Shown here: positions 12,901 to 21,323 of the stretch, in pieces
How the letters are laid out: every line of letters starts with the position of its first letter
How positions within the stretch are numbered: the first letter of the stretch is position 1
Source of the DNA: Branchiostoma floridae
Taxonomy: Eukaryota > Chordata > Leptocardii > Amphioxiformes > Branchiostomatidae
Assembly (NCBI RefSeq): GCF_000003815.2
Contig: NC_049991.1
Location: 5,489,822-5,553,821, forward strand
DNA: 64,000 nucleotides
Reading direction: 5' to 3'
The notes under the pieces: model-generated
What the model was told of the DNA's origin: nothing
Databases searched by the model: none
What the model saw: the letters and a program-made list of their open reading frames with translations, nothing else
Translations under genes and position numbers: made by a program

Positions 12901-14714
12901 TTCAAACAACTTGCAGGTAAAACACTTATATTGTGCTATTCTGAAAAGTGCTAGGGATGCGTCGTATAAGTTTGTACGTTGTACTTAAGTTTAGTTTACG
13001 AATGATCTAAAAATCTACGACCGAAAGTCCAAAACCATCTATACACATCCAAATTTATCAATGGTAATACCATGATAATTGTACCCCAACAAAACTGATA
13101 AGAGGGTATGATTACCGTATTACCGTAAGTTCTTGTATTTTGCAGTCCGGCAATGTGGAACAGTATAAACTTTTGTCTAAAAGTAAACCCTATGATTTCA
13201 CACAGAAGTTGAAACCAAAGTTGTTACCGTGTGTCTCGTTGATGAGTTTCCTGATGATGGGGTTATTGACCTCCTGAGTGCCCCACCTGACCTCGTGGAC
13301 CCGCGGACTCTCCCGGATACCCGAGGTCACGCCCTCTGGGGGGAGAGAAATACTGTAAATGCATTTAAGTTCGCGGGGATTTAATTTCGCGGCAGCGGGA
13401 AAAAGGACTCAAGTTCGCGGTAACACCATAGACTGCAGTCTAACACCATAATAGAAAAATGTTCGCGGTGGTTTTAAGTTCGCGGTGAAGTGGTCACCGC
13501 GAAAACCACGAACATTAATCCACCGCGAACATTTCTGCATTTACAGTATCACGTCAGGATCACAGTTCTAGTTGAGTCATACAAAACTATTGATATATGC
13601 AGGATTATGATAACCATAATTAACATTTTGATTCAGTATACAGTATAGCCTAGTCTACTAGTAAGGAACAAGCCAGTACTCTTTTCAAAAGGTGTGGTGG
13701 GTTCTTTAACATACTTGAGCACTTCTCAAACATGGGACCTCCATTTTACATACTATCTGAGGGACGGCCCTTGCCGAAGCAAGGTACCTATTTTCACCTG
13801 AGTGAAGAGAGGAAAGCCGTGTAAAGTGCCTTTCCCAAGGGCACAAGATCACAAGGTGACACGGCAGGATTTGAACTCCAGACCTTTTGGTCCCGAGCCA
13901 AACACACTGCCGCTGTGCAACGCGAGCCCACAGTTAGCTACTAGATTACAAGAGGGTCTGCATGCTCTTTTACGCAAGGCGTAGGCAGCCTATTTTATTT
14001 CCCGTAATTCGTAGGAAAACCAGCTTATATACGTAAATCGTAGCGAGGCGACGAAATTTAAATTAGCGTAATTGCCTTCCTTGATTTAGCGTAATATGTT
14101 GGGGGTTCTCCTGAATTCAGCGTAAATCGTTGTCAGGACCCCCATGCGGACCCTCTTACAAGTATTACAGCCATCATACCCTGCGGTGGATGGAGCGCGG
14201 CATGCACGGCCAGCTGGTTCCCCGCGCCCCACCGTGCTGATATCCCCATCCGGAGGTGGGGGTCACTGATGGTCTAGGGAGGAGGGAAAATAAATATGGT
14301 GACAAAAGGAAAGATATGAAAATTATGTTTTAAATTATTCAAAACATAAACAGAGATTCTACTTGCTCACTTATGAGACGAAAAGTTTGAAGGCACAACA
14401 GATGTTAAGATGCTTGTTCTTGTGCAAACGATATCATATTAGTGATATTGCATCCAATAAAATTATCTAGAACGACACAAAAGTATGACTAAAATTTTAT
14501 AACTTGCTGTTTGTGTGATGGGGGAGGGGGGCAAGCATTTGGGAGATCCCGAAGGACTCACGTTAAGCTCAGAATCACTGTGATATCGTTTCTATGTGTC
14601 AAAAGGAACGGTTCCACATAAGGGACTGCATAAAAGGACTAAAAAGGTAGGAATTACCGTAATTTCTGGCTGTTCACCGTCGTCAAAGTCTTCTTCCATG
14701 CCGTTTGCCGCCAT
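938..14714 (-). CDS. NUP85: Nucleoporin NUP85 (Nup75), complete 21-exon gene
   Basis: Scaffold nucleoporin of the Y (Nup107-160) complex, acting in nuclear pore assembly and mRNA export and at mitotic kinetochores. I read the exons, 5' to 3', as 14658-14714, 14180-14273, 13228-13335, 12185-12251, 11462-11646, 10726-10847, 9738-9824, 9046-9093, 8618-8740, 8464-8501, 7876-7969, 7160-7263, 5532-5615, 5155-5271, 4783-4883, 4345-4430, 4006-4138, 3097-3196, 2505-2556, 1868-1993 and 938-1036. Every phase closes, giving 674 residues (human NUP85 has 656). Hallmarks are [10 protein letters not shown] and MELIW-like [12 protein letters not shown] in exon 5, PLDNILLAA in exon 12, [13 protein letters not shown] in exon 14, [10 protein letters not shown] in exon 15, [10 protein letters not shown] in exon 16, [15 protein letters not shown] across exons 17/18, and [16 protein letters not shown] at the end. 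The start at [10 protein letters not shown] was chosen because a second Met gives a human-like MEE N-terminus; an in-frame ATG lies upstream at 14777. All introns are GT-AG except intron 20, which appears to be GC-AG. Exon edges are my reading, without transcript support. Confidence 0.95.
1118..1190 (-). repeat. degenerate fragment of the SINE at 2073-2335
   Basis: It contains the same CCTATGGGGATT ... GTTAAGG ... AGGGTGC series seen at 2075-2150. It looks like a diverged tail of the same repeat. It lies in the last intron of NUP85. Confidence 0.45.
2073..2335 (-). repeat. tRNA-derived SINE
   Basis: Read on the minus strand, a tRNA-like head carries an A-box-like TGGCTTGATCAGTTAGG and a B-box-like GGGCTCGATTCCC within a strong T-arm hairpin (2208-2235). 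An unrelated tail follows. It lacks a foldable full tRNA, so it is a SINE and not a tRNA gene. Confidence 0.6.
2629..2974. mobile_element. CAGGGTTGGACAAGT-ended MITE, copy 1
   Basis: A 346-bp interspersed element in NUP85 intron 19. The inverted ends are CAGGGTTaGACAAG / CTTGTCCAACCCTG. The interior is rich in GGGCAAGT / ACTTGCCC words. A second copy lies at 9986-10322 and aligns across its whole length. CAGGG termini suggest a hAT-type element, but I see no clean 8-bp target duplication. Confidence 0.7.
3270..4005. repeat. 51-bp minisatellite in NUP85 intron 17
   Basis: Tandem units are built on GACCATATTTGGTAGT, then CATTAGGCAAACACTGG and CTACCCTCTACATAT. The period is about 51 bp in the cleanest units (3830-3990), with more diverged units to the left. 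The assembly gap lies inside the array. The last partial unit runs to within about ten bases of the exon 17 splice donor. Confidence 0.85.
3583..3750. other. assembly gap (168 N)
   Basis: A run of N inside the minisatellite, so the true repeat number is unknown. Confidence 1.
4561..4755 (+). repeat. tRNA-derived SINE, family A, plus orientation
   Basis: A tRNA-like head with B-box-like GAGTTCCAGTCCC (about 4605-4617) is followed by a tail containing TGTCCTTGGGAAA, CAGGTGAAAATGAGTACC and GATAGAGCGTTAAATGG. The same tail is at 13725-13860 in reverse orientation. It sits in NUP85 intron 15. Confidence 0.65.
5776..5910. mobile_element. MITE with TAA target duplication (PIF/Harbinger-like)
   Basis: A 135-bp palindromic element. 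The ends AGCCCCGTTTACAAAT and ATTTGTAAACGGGGCT are perfect inverses, and an inner inverted pair is built on TAGCTCGGCCGAG. TAA flanks both sides (5773-5775 and 5911-5913). A TWA target duplication is typical of PIF/Harbinger elements; the assignment is inference. Confidence 0.8.
7375..7850 (+). repeat. SINE-like repeat interrupted by a MITE
   Basis: The left part ends with a B-box-like GAGTTCAATCCC (7392-7403). After the MITE at 7417-7624 the repeat resumes with CCAAAGACTTTAAAATTGG and continues to about 7850 (GGCCCAAGGGCTATTG, GGAGATGGGTGCC). I recognise this right part as similar to a common amphioxus SINE from memory, so that identity is tentative. It lies in NUP85 intron 11. Confidence 0.55.
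7417..7624. mobile_element. CTGTAAATGCA MITE, copy 1 (TA target)
   Basis: The perfect 11-bp ends CTGTAAATGCA / TGCATTTACAG are flanked by TA on both sides. The interior has many TTCGCGG words in both orientations. It is about 208 bp long and inserted within a SINE-like repeat. A second copy is at 13353-13546. A TA target suggests a Tc1/mariner-type transposase in trans. Confidence 0.8.
9206..9638. mobile_element. hAT-type non-autonomous element with exact 8-bp TSD
   Basis: A 433-bp element in NUP85 intron 7. The ends TAGGGGTGGG / CCCAGCCCTA are near-perfect inverses. The exact 8-bp duplication ATCATGAT lies at 9198-9205 and 9639-9646. Near both ends the interior repeats GGTCC/GGACC words. 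The 8-bp duplication and TAGGG-type terminus fit hAT. No transposase ORF is present. Confidence 0.85.
9986..10322. mobile_element. CAGGGTTGGACAAGT-ended MITE, copy 2
   Basis: Full-length relative of 2629-2974, in NUP85 intron 6. The left end is CAGGGTTGGACAAG and the right end is a degraded CTTGTCAATCTCTG. It abuts the next element within five bases. Confidence 0.7.
10327..10677. mobile_element. CAGGGCTCGAAAT MITE
   Basis: A 351-bp element with inverted ends CAGGGCTCGAAAT / ATTTCGAGCCCTG. GTATG occurs directly outside each end (10322-10326 and 10678-10682), shorter than a standard hAT duplication. The interior has repeated GGTGCACCCA words in both orientations. It is in NUP85 intron 6, just downstream of the exon 6 donor. 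Confidence 0.8.
10996..11181. mobile_element. GGTACAGTCAAACCTGT MITE
   Basis: About 186 bp with perfect 17-bp inverted ends GGTACAGTCAAACCTGT / ACAGGTTTGACTGTACC. The interior repeats GGCCACTAT and GACAGGTGGCC. It lies in NUP85 intron 5. The host transposase family is not clear to me. Confidence 0.75.
11688..11783 (-). pseudogene. decoy duplicate of the 5' part of NUP85 exon 5
   Basis: About 96 bp nearly identical to 11586-11684. It carries the exon 5 acceptor and the first about 70 coding bases plus some intron. In the NUP85 frame it reads [17 protein letters not shown] and then an in-frame TAG (11696-11698), where the true exon has CAG. The true exon 5 lies downstream in the direction of transcription, so this copy offers a competing acceptor whose use would truncate the protein. 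Confidence 0.85.
12440..12800. other. GC-richer intronic segment with short repeats
   Basis: In NUP85 intron 3. CGCCCGGTCCCCAACGG at 12450 recurs as CGCCCGATCCCCAACGG at 12664. A small hairpin CAGGGTTGA/TCAACCCTG lies at 12760-12802. It is probably a repeat, but I cannot define its ends. Confidence 0.3.
13353..13546. mobile_element. CTGTAAATGCA MITE, copy 2 (TA target)
   Basis: Same family as 7417-7624: CTGTAAATGCA / TGCATTTACAG ends, TA on both sides, and TTCGCGG-rich interior. It is 194 bp long and inserted about 16 bp upstream of NUP85 exon 3, just beyond the acceptor tract. Confidence 0.8.
13725..13949 (-). repeat. tRNA-derived SINE, family A, minus orientation
   Basis: On the minus strand the head has A-box-like TTGCACAGCGGCAGTG and B-box-like GAGTTCAAATCC, followed by the family A tail shared with 4561-4755. 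The head directly abuts the MITE at 13950. Confidence 0.7.
13950..14157. mobile_element. AAGAGGGTC MITE
   Basis: About 208 bp with 15-bp inverted ends AAGAGGGTCTGCATG / CATGCGGACCCTCTT (one mismatch). TACA occurs at each border. It sits between the SINE and NUP85 exon 2. Confidence 0.6.
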
Positions 14715-15284
14715 TTTGGTTGGGTACCGCACTGCTTCATGGGATATATGAGGGTCTACATAGAGGATCCCAACCATCCCTTACTATGAATTTAGAAGAG
14801 CTCCCTTCATATTACGCTAAAATCAATGAACATAATTACCTGAAACTGTTCGTCTCGTAACGTATGACATGATTTCCTTTCAAAGTGTGATTCACGGGAA
14901 ATCAAAATATAAATTCCGGTAAAGGGACATGCAGACCCTCATATATAAGGTCAAAGGTCGAACACATGTGTTTTCAGGAAGGACACAGAAACTGGATAGA
15001 GCACGTCTTCAGTTTTTCACAAAGACAGCGGTGTTTGAAACGATCTTCCTTTAAATCGACTCCCAAAGGTACCGCACAACGTGTGGATAGTGGTATGCTT
15101 TTCTGTCTTATAATGTTGAAGAGCTAGACACGTCTAGATAGCGTAGAAGAAGTGTTGGGAGGGGAGTGGTAAAAATATATGTTAAAAGTTACAAACTATG
15201 CACATGTTCTTTACTTGTGCCTTGTCTTTTTTCTCTGTTACAGGTATCTGAAGAGCTCGGTGTCTTCAGGATTCAACAACAATC
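14715..15284. promoter_or_regulatory. head-to-head intergenic region, NUP85 / TMEM186
   Basis: Only 570 bp separate the two start codons, so both core promoters and 5' UTRs must lie here or close by. A TTTTCTCTGTTACAG acceptor at 15228-15242 suggests a spliced TMEM186 leader whose first exon is upstream; I cannot place its donor with confidence. A shared bidirectional promoter is inference. Confidence 0.45.
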
Positions 15285-16016
15285 ATGCTATCTGCATTAC
15301 CATTGGTCAGGTCTGCTTTGAAGAGGACCAATCACGTCAGACTTACGAGAGTTCTCTCACTGAACAGCGCTAACCTGCACAGATACAATTCTACAGCTTT
15401 ACTATGTGGAAAACCAAACTCCTTTTGGGTCCAAAATTTCAACAGAAGTGTGTTGAATTCTTTATCAACATGCCTTGTGAAGAGGTTTCACCAAAATATT
15501 CCACAAATGAAGAACAGCAACCTGCAGAAGAATAAGAAAGACAAAGGGTATGACGTCGTGTATCGCTTCCCGTACATGCGTATCCTCGCAGCCGTCTCTC
15601 GCTTCAAAATCGCGCAGACGACGCTGATGGTTTTCATGATCCCCATCACGGTTACGGTAGCCGTTGAAGGCGACGCGTCGTGGGCCACGGCGAACTCTGT
15701 CATCGGCTTGGGAATCTTTTCAACCATCATGTTGTACGCCATGAGCGAATACCTGAGAAAATTCATCGGCGTCGTTAGTATCAACCAATCAGGAGACACT
15801 GTTAAACTTTCGCACCTGAATTTCTGGGGGCGGCGTGTGGAGACGTACGTCGATATCAACAATGTCGTACCGATGACGGAAACAGGGGACAAGGAAGGCG
15901 AACTGTTCAAGAAATTCAAGCTGTATGACTCGGACCTAACCTTGTACTACACCTTAAGGGTGGGTCACATCCTCGACAAGGAAAAGTTGGGTAGAATCTT
16001 GGGTACCTTGGAGTGA
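15285..16016 (+). CDS. TMEM186: TMEM186, mitochondrial complex I assembly factor
   Basis: A 243-residue protein in one coding exon. TMEM186 is a mitochondrial inner-membrane subunit of the MCIA complex, which helps assemble the ND2 module of respiratory complex I. The N-terminus (about residues 1-60, starting MLSALPLVRSALKR) is rich in Arg, Ser and Leu with almost no acid, like a mitochondrial presequence. Two hydrophobic segments follow, around residues 112-130 (TTLMVFMIPITVTV) and 140-162 (SVIGLGIFSTIMLYAM). Family blocks are YRFPYMRILAAVSRFKIAQT before the first segment, HLNFWGRRVETYVD with VVPMTETGDK after the second, and YYTLRVGHILDKEKLGRILG at the C-terminus. Human TMEM186 is about 213 residues, so this one is slightly longer at its N-terminus. 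The start was chosen because it supplies the presequence; a later Met at 15508 would remove it. It is transcribed divergently from NUP85. Confidence 0.88.
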   Translation: MLSALPLVRSALKRTNHVRLTRVLSLNSANLHRYNSTALLCGKPNSFWVQNFNRSVLNSLSTCLVKRFHQNIPQMKNSNLQKNKKDKGYDVVYRFPYMRILAAVSRFKIAQTTLMVFMIPITVTVAVEGDASWATANSVIGLGIFSTIMLYAMSEYLRKFIGVVSINQSGDTVKLSHLNFWGRRVETYVDINNVVPMTETGDKEGELFKKFKLYDSDLTLYYTLRVGHILDKEKLGRILGTLE

Positions 16017-16308
16017 TGTCATTTCACTGTGTTTGTAAATCATGGTCAGTATTAAGTCTTCCGACCATTTGATGAAATATTAAATGCATTGTTAAAGTCT
16101 TCTTTGCCAATATGAAGTAGCAAGTTGCGCCTGAATACAATGCTTTAAGTAACATTAAGTAGGAATATAGTTACAAAACAATACTGTATATACATAAACA
16201 AGAAACTCTTTTTGAAGATTGACATGTGCACTCTCTGTTACATGACCTGTTTACATGTAAACTGGTGTTTATTCTTGAAGATTTTGATAATGATATATGC
16301 TGTATTAT

Positions 16309-16314
16309 AATAAA
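16309..16314 (+). terminator. poly(A) signal of TMEM186
   Basis: AATAAA about 290 bp beyond the TMEM186 stop, at the end of an AT-rich 3' UTR-like stretch. It is the first canonical signal downstream of the stop. Confidence 0.5.
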
Positions 16315-17463
16315 TGTGTAATCTGCTTATCAATAGATGATAAAATAGACATTGTAGTATGAAAATGAAAATGCACTTTGTCTAATATTGTTCACCATTT
16401 TATCAATGTTTGCAACAATGCAGCCTCGTGAGGTCTGAGGATGTTTAGATTTTACAGTACCAGAACACAGTCCAAGCATGTACCAATTATGCACACACAC
16501 ACACACACACAAACAGATAGACACACACACCTGTACAAAACACACATGTAAACATAAATATTTACATACATACTTACAATTTCAAATTGTAGTCTCTACC
16601 AGACACGGGTCATTGGAAAAATAGTTGCAACTTTGGATAAATTCTACGAACTACATGTATACCTCAGTAGATACCTCACTAAGTCCTGGTGGATGATACT
16701 GAAGATGCCAGTGCTGTTTCCTGCTATAGTGCTATAACCATGCAGAGAATGACTTTGACTTTATTCAAATCCACATTTGACATAGTATACAAGTATACTG
16801 TAGCAAGGAGCTTCTGATAAAAGCTCCTTGATTGTAGGTATTCTTCCTGTGGTATTTATAAACAGGACAACAACTAAATTATAACTTAAATTACTCTTTT
16901 TAGAATTCAACCTCTTCTTTTGAATAGGAAGTGGCCAAGAAGTGATACAATGGGACGGCAGCTTAGGGCGTCACTATGAGTCAATCATGCACCTGTCACT
17001 TACGCCACCTAGCGAAGTGTAATTGTAATGCTAAGGTTTCGACAATACCTGCTTTTGGCCATGATCTACCGTTCCTTTTTCATGCCGTATGTTGCAAAAC
17101 ATATCTTCCAAAAGAAAGAGAAGGGTATCAACTTAAGACTGAGAAAGATGACGTGAAAGTTAACATAAAGATCACATATCCGCAGCATGAGGCGTTATGA
17201 TAACAAACTAGGTTATAAGCAGATCATAATAACCTCCCTGTAATAACTAACACCCGGTTGTGATAAGCTCAGACCGTCCATCGGTAATCCAGTGCACACG
17301 ACCGGTACACCGTGAGCCTAACGCCCCCGCATCGTCATATTTCAACATGTCAAGCATAAACCTCTGTCGGCCCTTTGTGGCATGAAGTTTGTGATGCTGA
17401 GATTCTGGTTGAGTAGATATAGTCTCTATCAGACTGACTAGGCTACCCTGGCTACGTAGGTAA
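16315..17463. other. intergenic, microsatellite and hairpin
   Basis: It holds a (CA)n tract at 16492-16512 with further CA-rich sequence to 16545, and a small hairpin at 16804-16830. No coding sequence was recognised. Confidence 0.5.
16804..16830. repeat. short CAAGGAGC hairpin
   Basis: CAAGGAGCTT / AAGCTCCTTG around a 7-base loop. Similar hairpins occur at 54441-54466, 55474-55501 and 60487-60520. Confidence 0.6.
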
Positions 17464-17577
17464 AATAATTTGCCAGGGGAGTTTTGCTACCAGAGGAGTT
17501 AGCCGGCCGGAGGGGAAACATGAACCTTAGCGTGTACTGACTCCCCTGGCCAATTTCACAATATTTTGCCGAATTCT
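17464..17577. repeat. imperfect inverted repeat
   Basis: The arm AATTTGCCAGGGGAGT (about 17468-17483) faces ACTCCCCTGGCCAATT (17540-17555). Interior TTAGCCGGCC words resemble those inside the foldback element at 62518-62706. Ends are not defined. Confidence 0.4.
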
Positions 17578-17633
17578 ACGACCCCTTGCCCCGGCGTAGG
17601 AAGGCCTGTCGGCTAACTTTAAAATGTATATAA

Positions 17634-17980
17634 GGCCACACCAATTTAATTTCTTGGTTCACAGATTTTTTCATAAAAAATATGGAGCGAGAGGGCGAAA
17701 TAAAAATAAAAATTGTAAAATGGTTGGGGTAAAGGTAAGGGCTAATCCAAAACATAACGAAAAAAAGTTTTCAGCTTGAAAAAAGTACAAAAACACTATT
17801 ATTGTACAGTAACAGCACCTGTACCTACACTTTAAGGAGCTTATAATATAAAGGCAAATTTGCTACACCAGAAAGTTGGTGAATGGTTTCATTAATGGTG
17901 AAAATTTGCTGAGTGGTAATTTGTTTCCAAAAAATAGAAGCGAGCGAATCCGTGAGCCAAGAAATTAAATTGGTGTGGCC
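17634..17980. mobile_element. MITE with long TIRs and TAA target duplication
   Basis: About 347 bp. The outer 20 bases of each end (GGCCACACCAATTTAATTTC on the left) are exact inverses, and the match continues with few changes to about 34 bp. TAA lies at both borders (17631-17633 and 17981-17983). This fits PIF/Harbinger-type insertion. No transposase is encoded. Confidence 0.85.
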
Positions 17981-18408
17981 TAACGTTATTTGCAGTGTCG
18001 TGAATTAACATTGGAGAAGTCATCGCGAAAGCCAAGGACGAAATCAAAATCAACGCGAACTGAGCGTTTCCAAATTTGTTTAGCCAAGACGTCAGACTAG
18101 TAGAGATCACAAAATGTAGACGCAACTCTTTCAAGTGTGGAGATGTTTATGTCTTGATGACGTCACCGCCTTTGAGAGGACATTTTCCCTGTATTAACTC
18201 TAAGCCCAAGAAACAGAGCAGAGTCGGTGAGATGCCCAGTAGATACCCCTTAGTAATACCACACTAGGTTTTGTTAGATGGAAAGAAACTGAGAAAACGA
18301 GGAAGATATCTCCTGTAGTTTACTCTCCAAGCAGATGTTGGGGGTGGGGATGGGCTTTTGACATCCCTGATGATGATGATGATGATAATGATAATGACAT
18401 TGAAGTTT

Positions 18409-18738
18409 CGCCAAAAATAGTTACTCAAGTGTCTTAGCCTTGCTATCCTTTGAAATCCAAATTGTCTTCAGCTTGACTTTGGCTTAGCTTTGTTTTCTTT
18501 GGAATCCAAATTGCCTTCAGTCTGAATTGTCTTACAACCTTTCCTATTGGACATCTGAAATTGTCTTCATTCATAGTTAGGGTATAAAAGACCTGTTTCT
18601 TCCAGATCTCTTCAGTGTCACTGACGAAGGATAGTGGATTCTATCCGAAACGTCTGACCGTTTCAAAACCATATCCCGTTGCTTGAGTAACTATTTTTGG
18701 CGTATCTTATTACCTGGATGTCTAACCTACATCGACTT
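18409..18738. mobile_element. short Penelope-like (PLE-like) retroelement copy with 12-bp TSD
   Basis: A 330-bp insertion bounded by an exact 12-bp direct repeat ACATTGAAGTTT at 18397-18408 and 18739-18750. Just inside the left edge, GCCAAAAATAGTTACTCAAG is exactly inverted at 18682-18701. Between the arms lies a hammerhead-ribozyme-like core (18617-18658). The sequence after the right arm ends with ACCTGGATGTCTAACCTA, which recalls Penelope-like element 3' ends from memory. Length-variable target duplication plus a hammerhead motif is the known signature of Penelope-like elements; no reverse-transcriptase or GIY-YIG coding remains, so the family call is inference. Confidence 0.55.
18617..18658 (+). 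ncRNA. hammerhead-ribozyme-like core
   Basis: In order: stem I strand GTCA (18617-18620), core CTGACGA (18621-18627), stem II GGATAG (18629-18634) pairing with CTATCC (18641-18646) around loop TGGATT, core GAAA (18647-18650), a minimal stem III / cleavage triplet region CGTC (18651-18654), and stem I strand TGAC (18655-18658) pairing with GTCA. Predicted self-cleavage is after C18654. An unpaired A28-position base precedes stem II, and stem III is extremely short, as known for Penelope-element hammerheads. Activity is not shown by sequence alone. Confidence 0.55.
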
Positions 18739-20165
18739 ACATTGAAGTTTATTCACGCGCCCTTGGGGCTAAATGCAGTATGTCGCATACAAATAGACTG
18801 GTAGGTAAGCTATTCTATGTCATATTTATCTATATTTCTACATGCTTCTTCCCTCTTCTTAAAACATGTGAAGACGAACTTACAGAGTTCTTCTATTTAA
18901 ATCGTAGTTAGCTGATGACATCAGATTTTGACAAAGTCTTCCTTTGTTAGTTGCGCATATTTCTGTTTTGCAAGTGCAGTATAATAATGATGATGATGAT
19001 GATGACTGTGGCAGTGTCATTCCTGTTCTACTCAGCACCGTGCGATGTGAGCGTGTGACAATTACTCGTCCGTCCCGCCGCACTGTTTCCCTAACACCAA
19101 ACTGTCCAGTCTTGTTTATACTTCACAAAGACATGCCCAAGGTTTGAAGTGGACCGAAAAACAAAACGGCCCACTGATCACCCTGGGAACGGGACACCAA
19201 TCTTGTTACCAGGGTGTCTTGTCACCCGGAAAAATATGACGGAGGTCAAGTGAACAATGGCTACGGTTTACTGAAACAATGAACCTTCCCTGAGACTTAA
19301 ATTGTCTCTGACTCTCTCTAGGCCATCGTTCAAGTGCAAGTCGGTAAACAACATGACAGGGGGATTTAAGACCAGCTTAACATTCGTGACACACACGAAG
19401 AAATAAAAGGAAGGCACTCTCAAGCAATGACAGTCTGTTTGTTTTTGTAATCCTTGTTTCTGTTCAATCTTAGGACGTCCATATTGAGTCTTGTCAGTCC
19501 GTGTTATCGACAGATGGTAGACAATGGAAGATTTCAAGCGGAATACTAGTATGTTGTGCAAACAACGTACACTTTTGAGGTGTTCTTTTTCAGGGGAATC
19601 TTTCATAACAGAAAATATTTTTTTCTAAGAATTGGAACAAAATCATGTTGTTTGTGGATACATATTTCATATGGTTCAATAGATGGGAAAGTTCGTATGG
19701 GCGAAGCACTGACTGAGGCCAAAGTTTGGAAGGATGCTGACATACGATTGACACACAGGTTGATATATCAAGATAGGACACGTACAGTCATAACAGAGAG
19801 ATCCCGGGGGAGGGGGTGACTGACTGTGTCCTAGAAAGAGAACCCCGTTTCGCTGTAAGAAAATCTCAGGTAGTTTGACTCTCATGTGACAATTTCAACA
19901 CAGAGGAGAACACAGGAGAAGGGATATATGGAGCGAGGACCTTGCTTGAATGAAGTAAGAGTACATCAGGATAGTTTTGCAGAAATGTTTAAAACAGGAA
20001 GAAAGGGGTACCGAACAAGAAATAACAACAAGCTAAAGGGAAGAAATAGGCGATTCTTCAAAATGGTTTGTCCGTAACAACAAGGGAGCTATGTAACGTT
20101 AAAAGTTACACATACATGTTTAAGCTAACACAAACCTCTGTTTTGGTAATGCATTGGTTCATGTA

Positions 20166-20289
20166 CTTTCCAAGCAGAGGTTCGGCTACGTCGTGTTTTA
20201 GGCGTTTTCATCTTTATTATTTTCAAAGCCCGATAAAACGCCTAAAACACGTCAAAAACAACAGCCAGGCCGAACCTCTACTTGAAGGT
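20166..20289. mobile_element. CCAAGCAGAGGTT foldback MITE, type A copy 1
   Basis: The left end CCAAGCAGAGGTTCGGC is inverted on the right as GCCGAACCTCTACTTG. Inner arms TTTTAGGCGTTTT / AACGCCTAAAA extend the palindrome. Confidence 0.7.
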
Positions 20290-20309
20290 TCATGTTTCCT
20301 TTCAAAACT

Positions 20310-20720
20310 AGCTCATTAAAATGTGTGTCTGTGTGTCTGTGTGTGTGTGTGTCTGTGTGTGTGTGTAGTGTATGTGTGTGTCTGTGTACATGTGTCTTCG
20401 TCAGTTATGCATATTTGTGGACAGCAATAACTCAAGAACCTCTGGATAGATTGTTAAGATATTCGGTATATATGCAGGTGTTCGCAAGACGAAGGTCAGG
20501 GTCAACTTTGGGCACCCTTGATGTGTGACTTTCTTCTTCCCCTTTCCGCAAACAGCTTTAAAGTCTAAAAAAATTATTACATCCATAATAAAAACGGCTA
20601 CGGCGAAAAAAAAATAACGTGCATCATTTCCCAACGGAGTACAGACGACATGCCAATCCACATGCGATTGCGACATACGGAACATAGAGATATAGGTGCG
20701 AGCACTCAACGCACAAAGTG
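20310..20720 (-). repeat. dispersed repeat with (GT/CTGT)n tract
   Basis: On the minus strand 20415-20530 aligns with 26965-27095: AAGGTCA, TGACCTTCGTCTTnC, AACACCT, CCAnATAT and AGAGGTTCTTGAnTTAT in the same order, followed by a CA-rich tail. The microsatellite at 20321-20400 is that tail. Confidence 0.5.
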
Positions 20721-21039
20721 ATTACAAGACTCTGTTGCTGGAGGTTACCCTTCAGTCACAGAGTAACAAGTTCTGTGTAGCTCTAGCGGCTAACAGGTTC
20801 ATTGTGGGAGACCCGCGGACGGTAACGTTGTTTATTATTTCGTTCCACAGACTAATCTGATGACAAATAGCACTGACATATTTCATCCCCGCAAAAAAAG
20901 ACGACATTTACAGTAATACAGGATACGTTCTACTTGCAGATAGGGCTGACTGGAAGTAGTTACAACTATTTGTGTGGAGGCGTTAAACATTATAGTTTAG
21001 AACAACGTTACAATACTTAAGTGGGGGCCAAAAATCGAA

Positions 21040-21128
21040 ATTTTTTTTCCCCCCCCAAAAAACCTTTAAAAAAGTTTTTTCCCCCAACCCTTTTTTCAGA
21101 AGCCTTTGGTTTTTTTTTTTTTGGAAGT

Positions 21129-21159
<31 letters not shown>

Positions 21160-21160
21160 A
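21040..21160. repeat. homopolymer-rich low-complexity tract
   Basis: Successive runs of T, C, A and G include a T run of about 12 and a C run of about 31 at 21131-21159. The pattern looks more like sequencing or consensus error over a difficult region than biological sequence. Confidence 0.7.
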
Positions 21161-21187
21161 CAAACAAGAATGCAAACTACTAGTAAG

Positions 21188-21323
21188 TACTCTCCAAGCA
21201 GAGGTTTGGCTTCGTTTTGCTTTTGACTTCTTTTTCGGCGTTTTGTCGGACTCTAATTCTCTAGTGAAACGCGTCTAAACAGGGGCCAAAACAGACCGGA
21301 GCCTAACCTCTACTTGGAGGGTA
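21188..21323. mobile_element. foldback MITE, type A copy 2
   Basis: The left TACTCTCCAAGCAGAGG and right CCTCTACTTGGAGGGTA are near-perfect inverses. The interior carries GTTTTGTCGG, as in the other type A copies. No clear flanking duplication was found. Confidence 0.7.

Noticed and set aside
15488-15919. 143-codon minus-strand frame opposite TMEM186
   Set aside because: Antisense of a well-supported coding exon, with no homology of its own.
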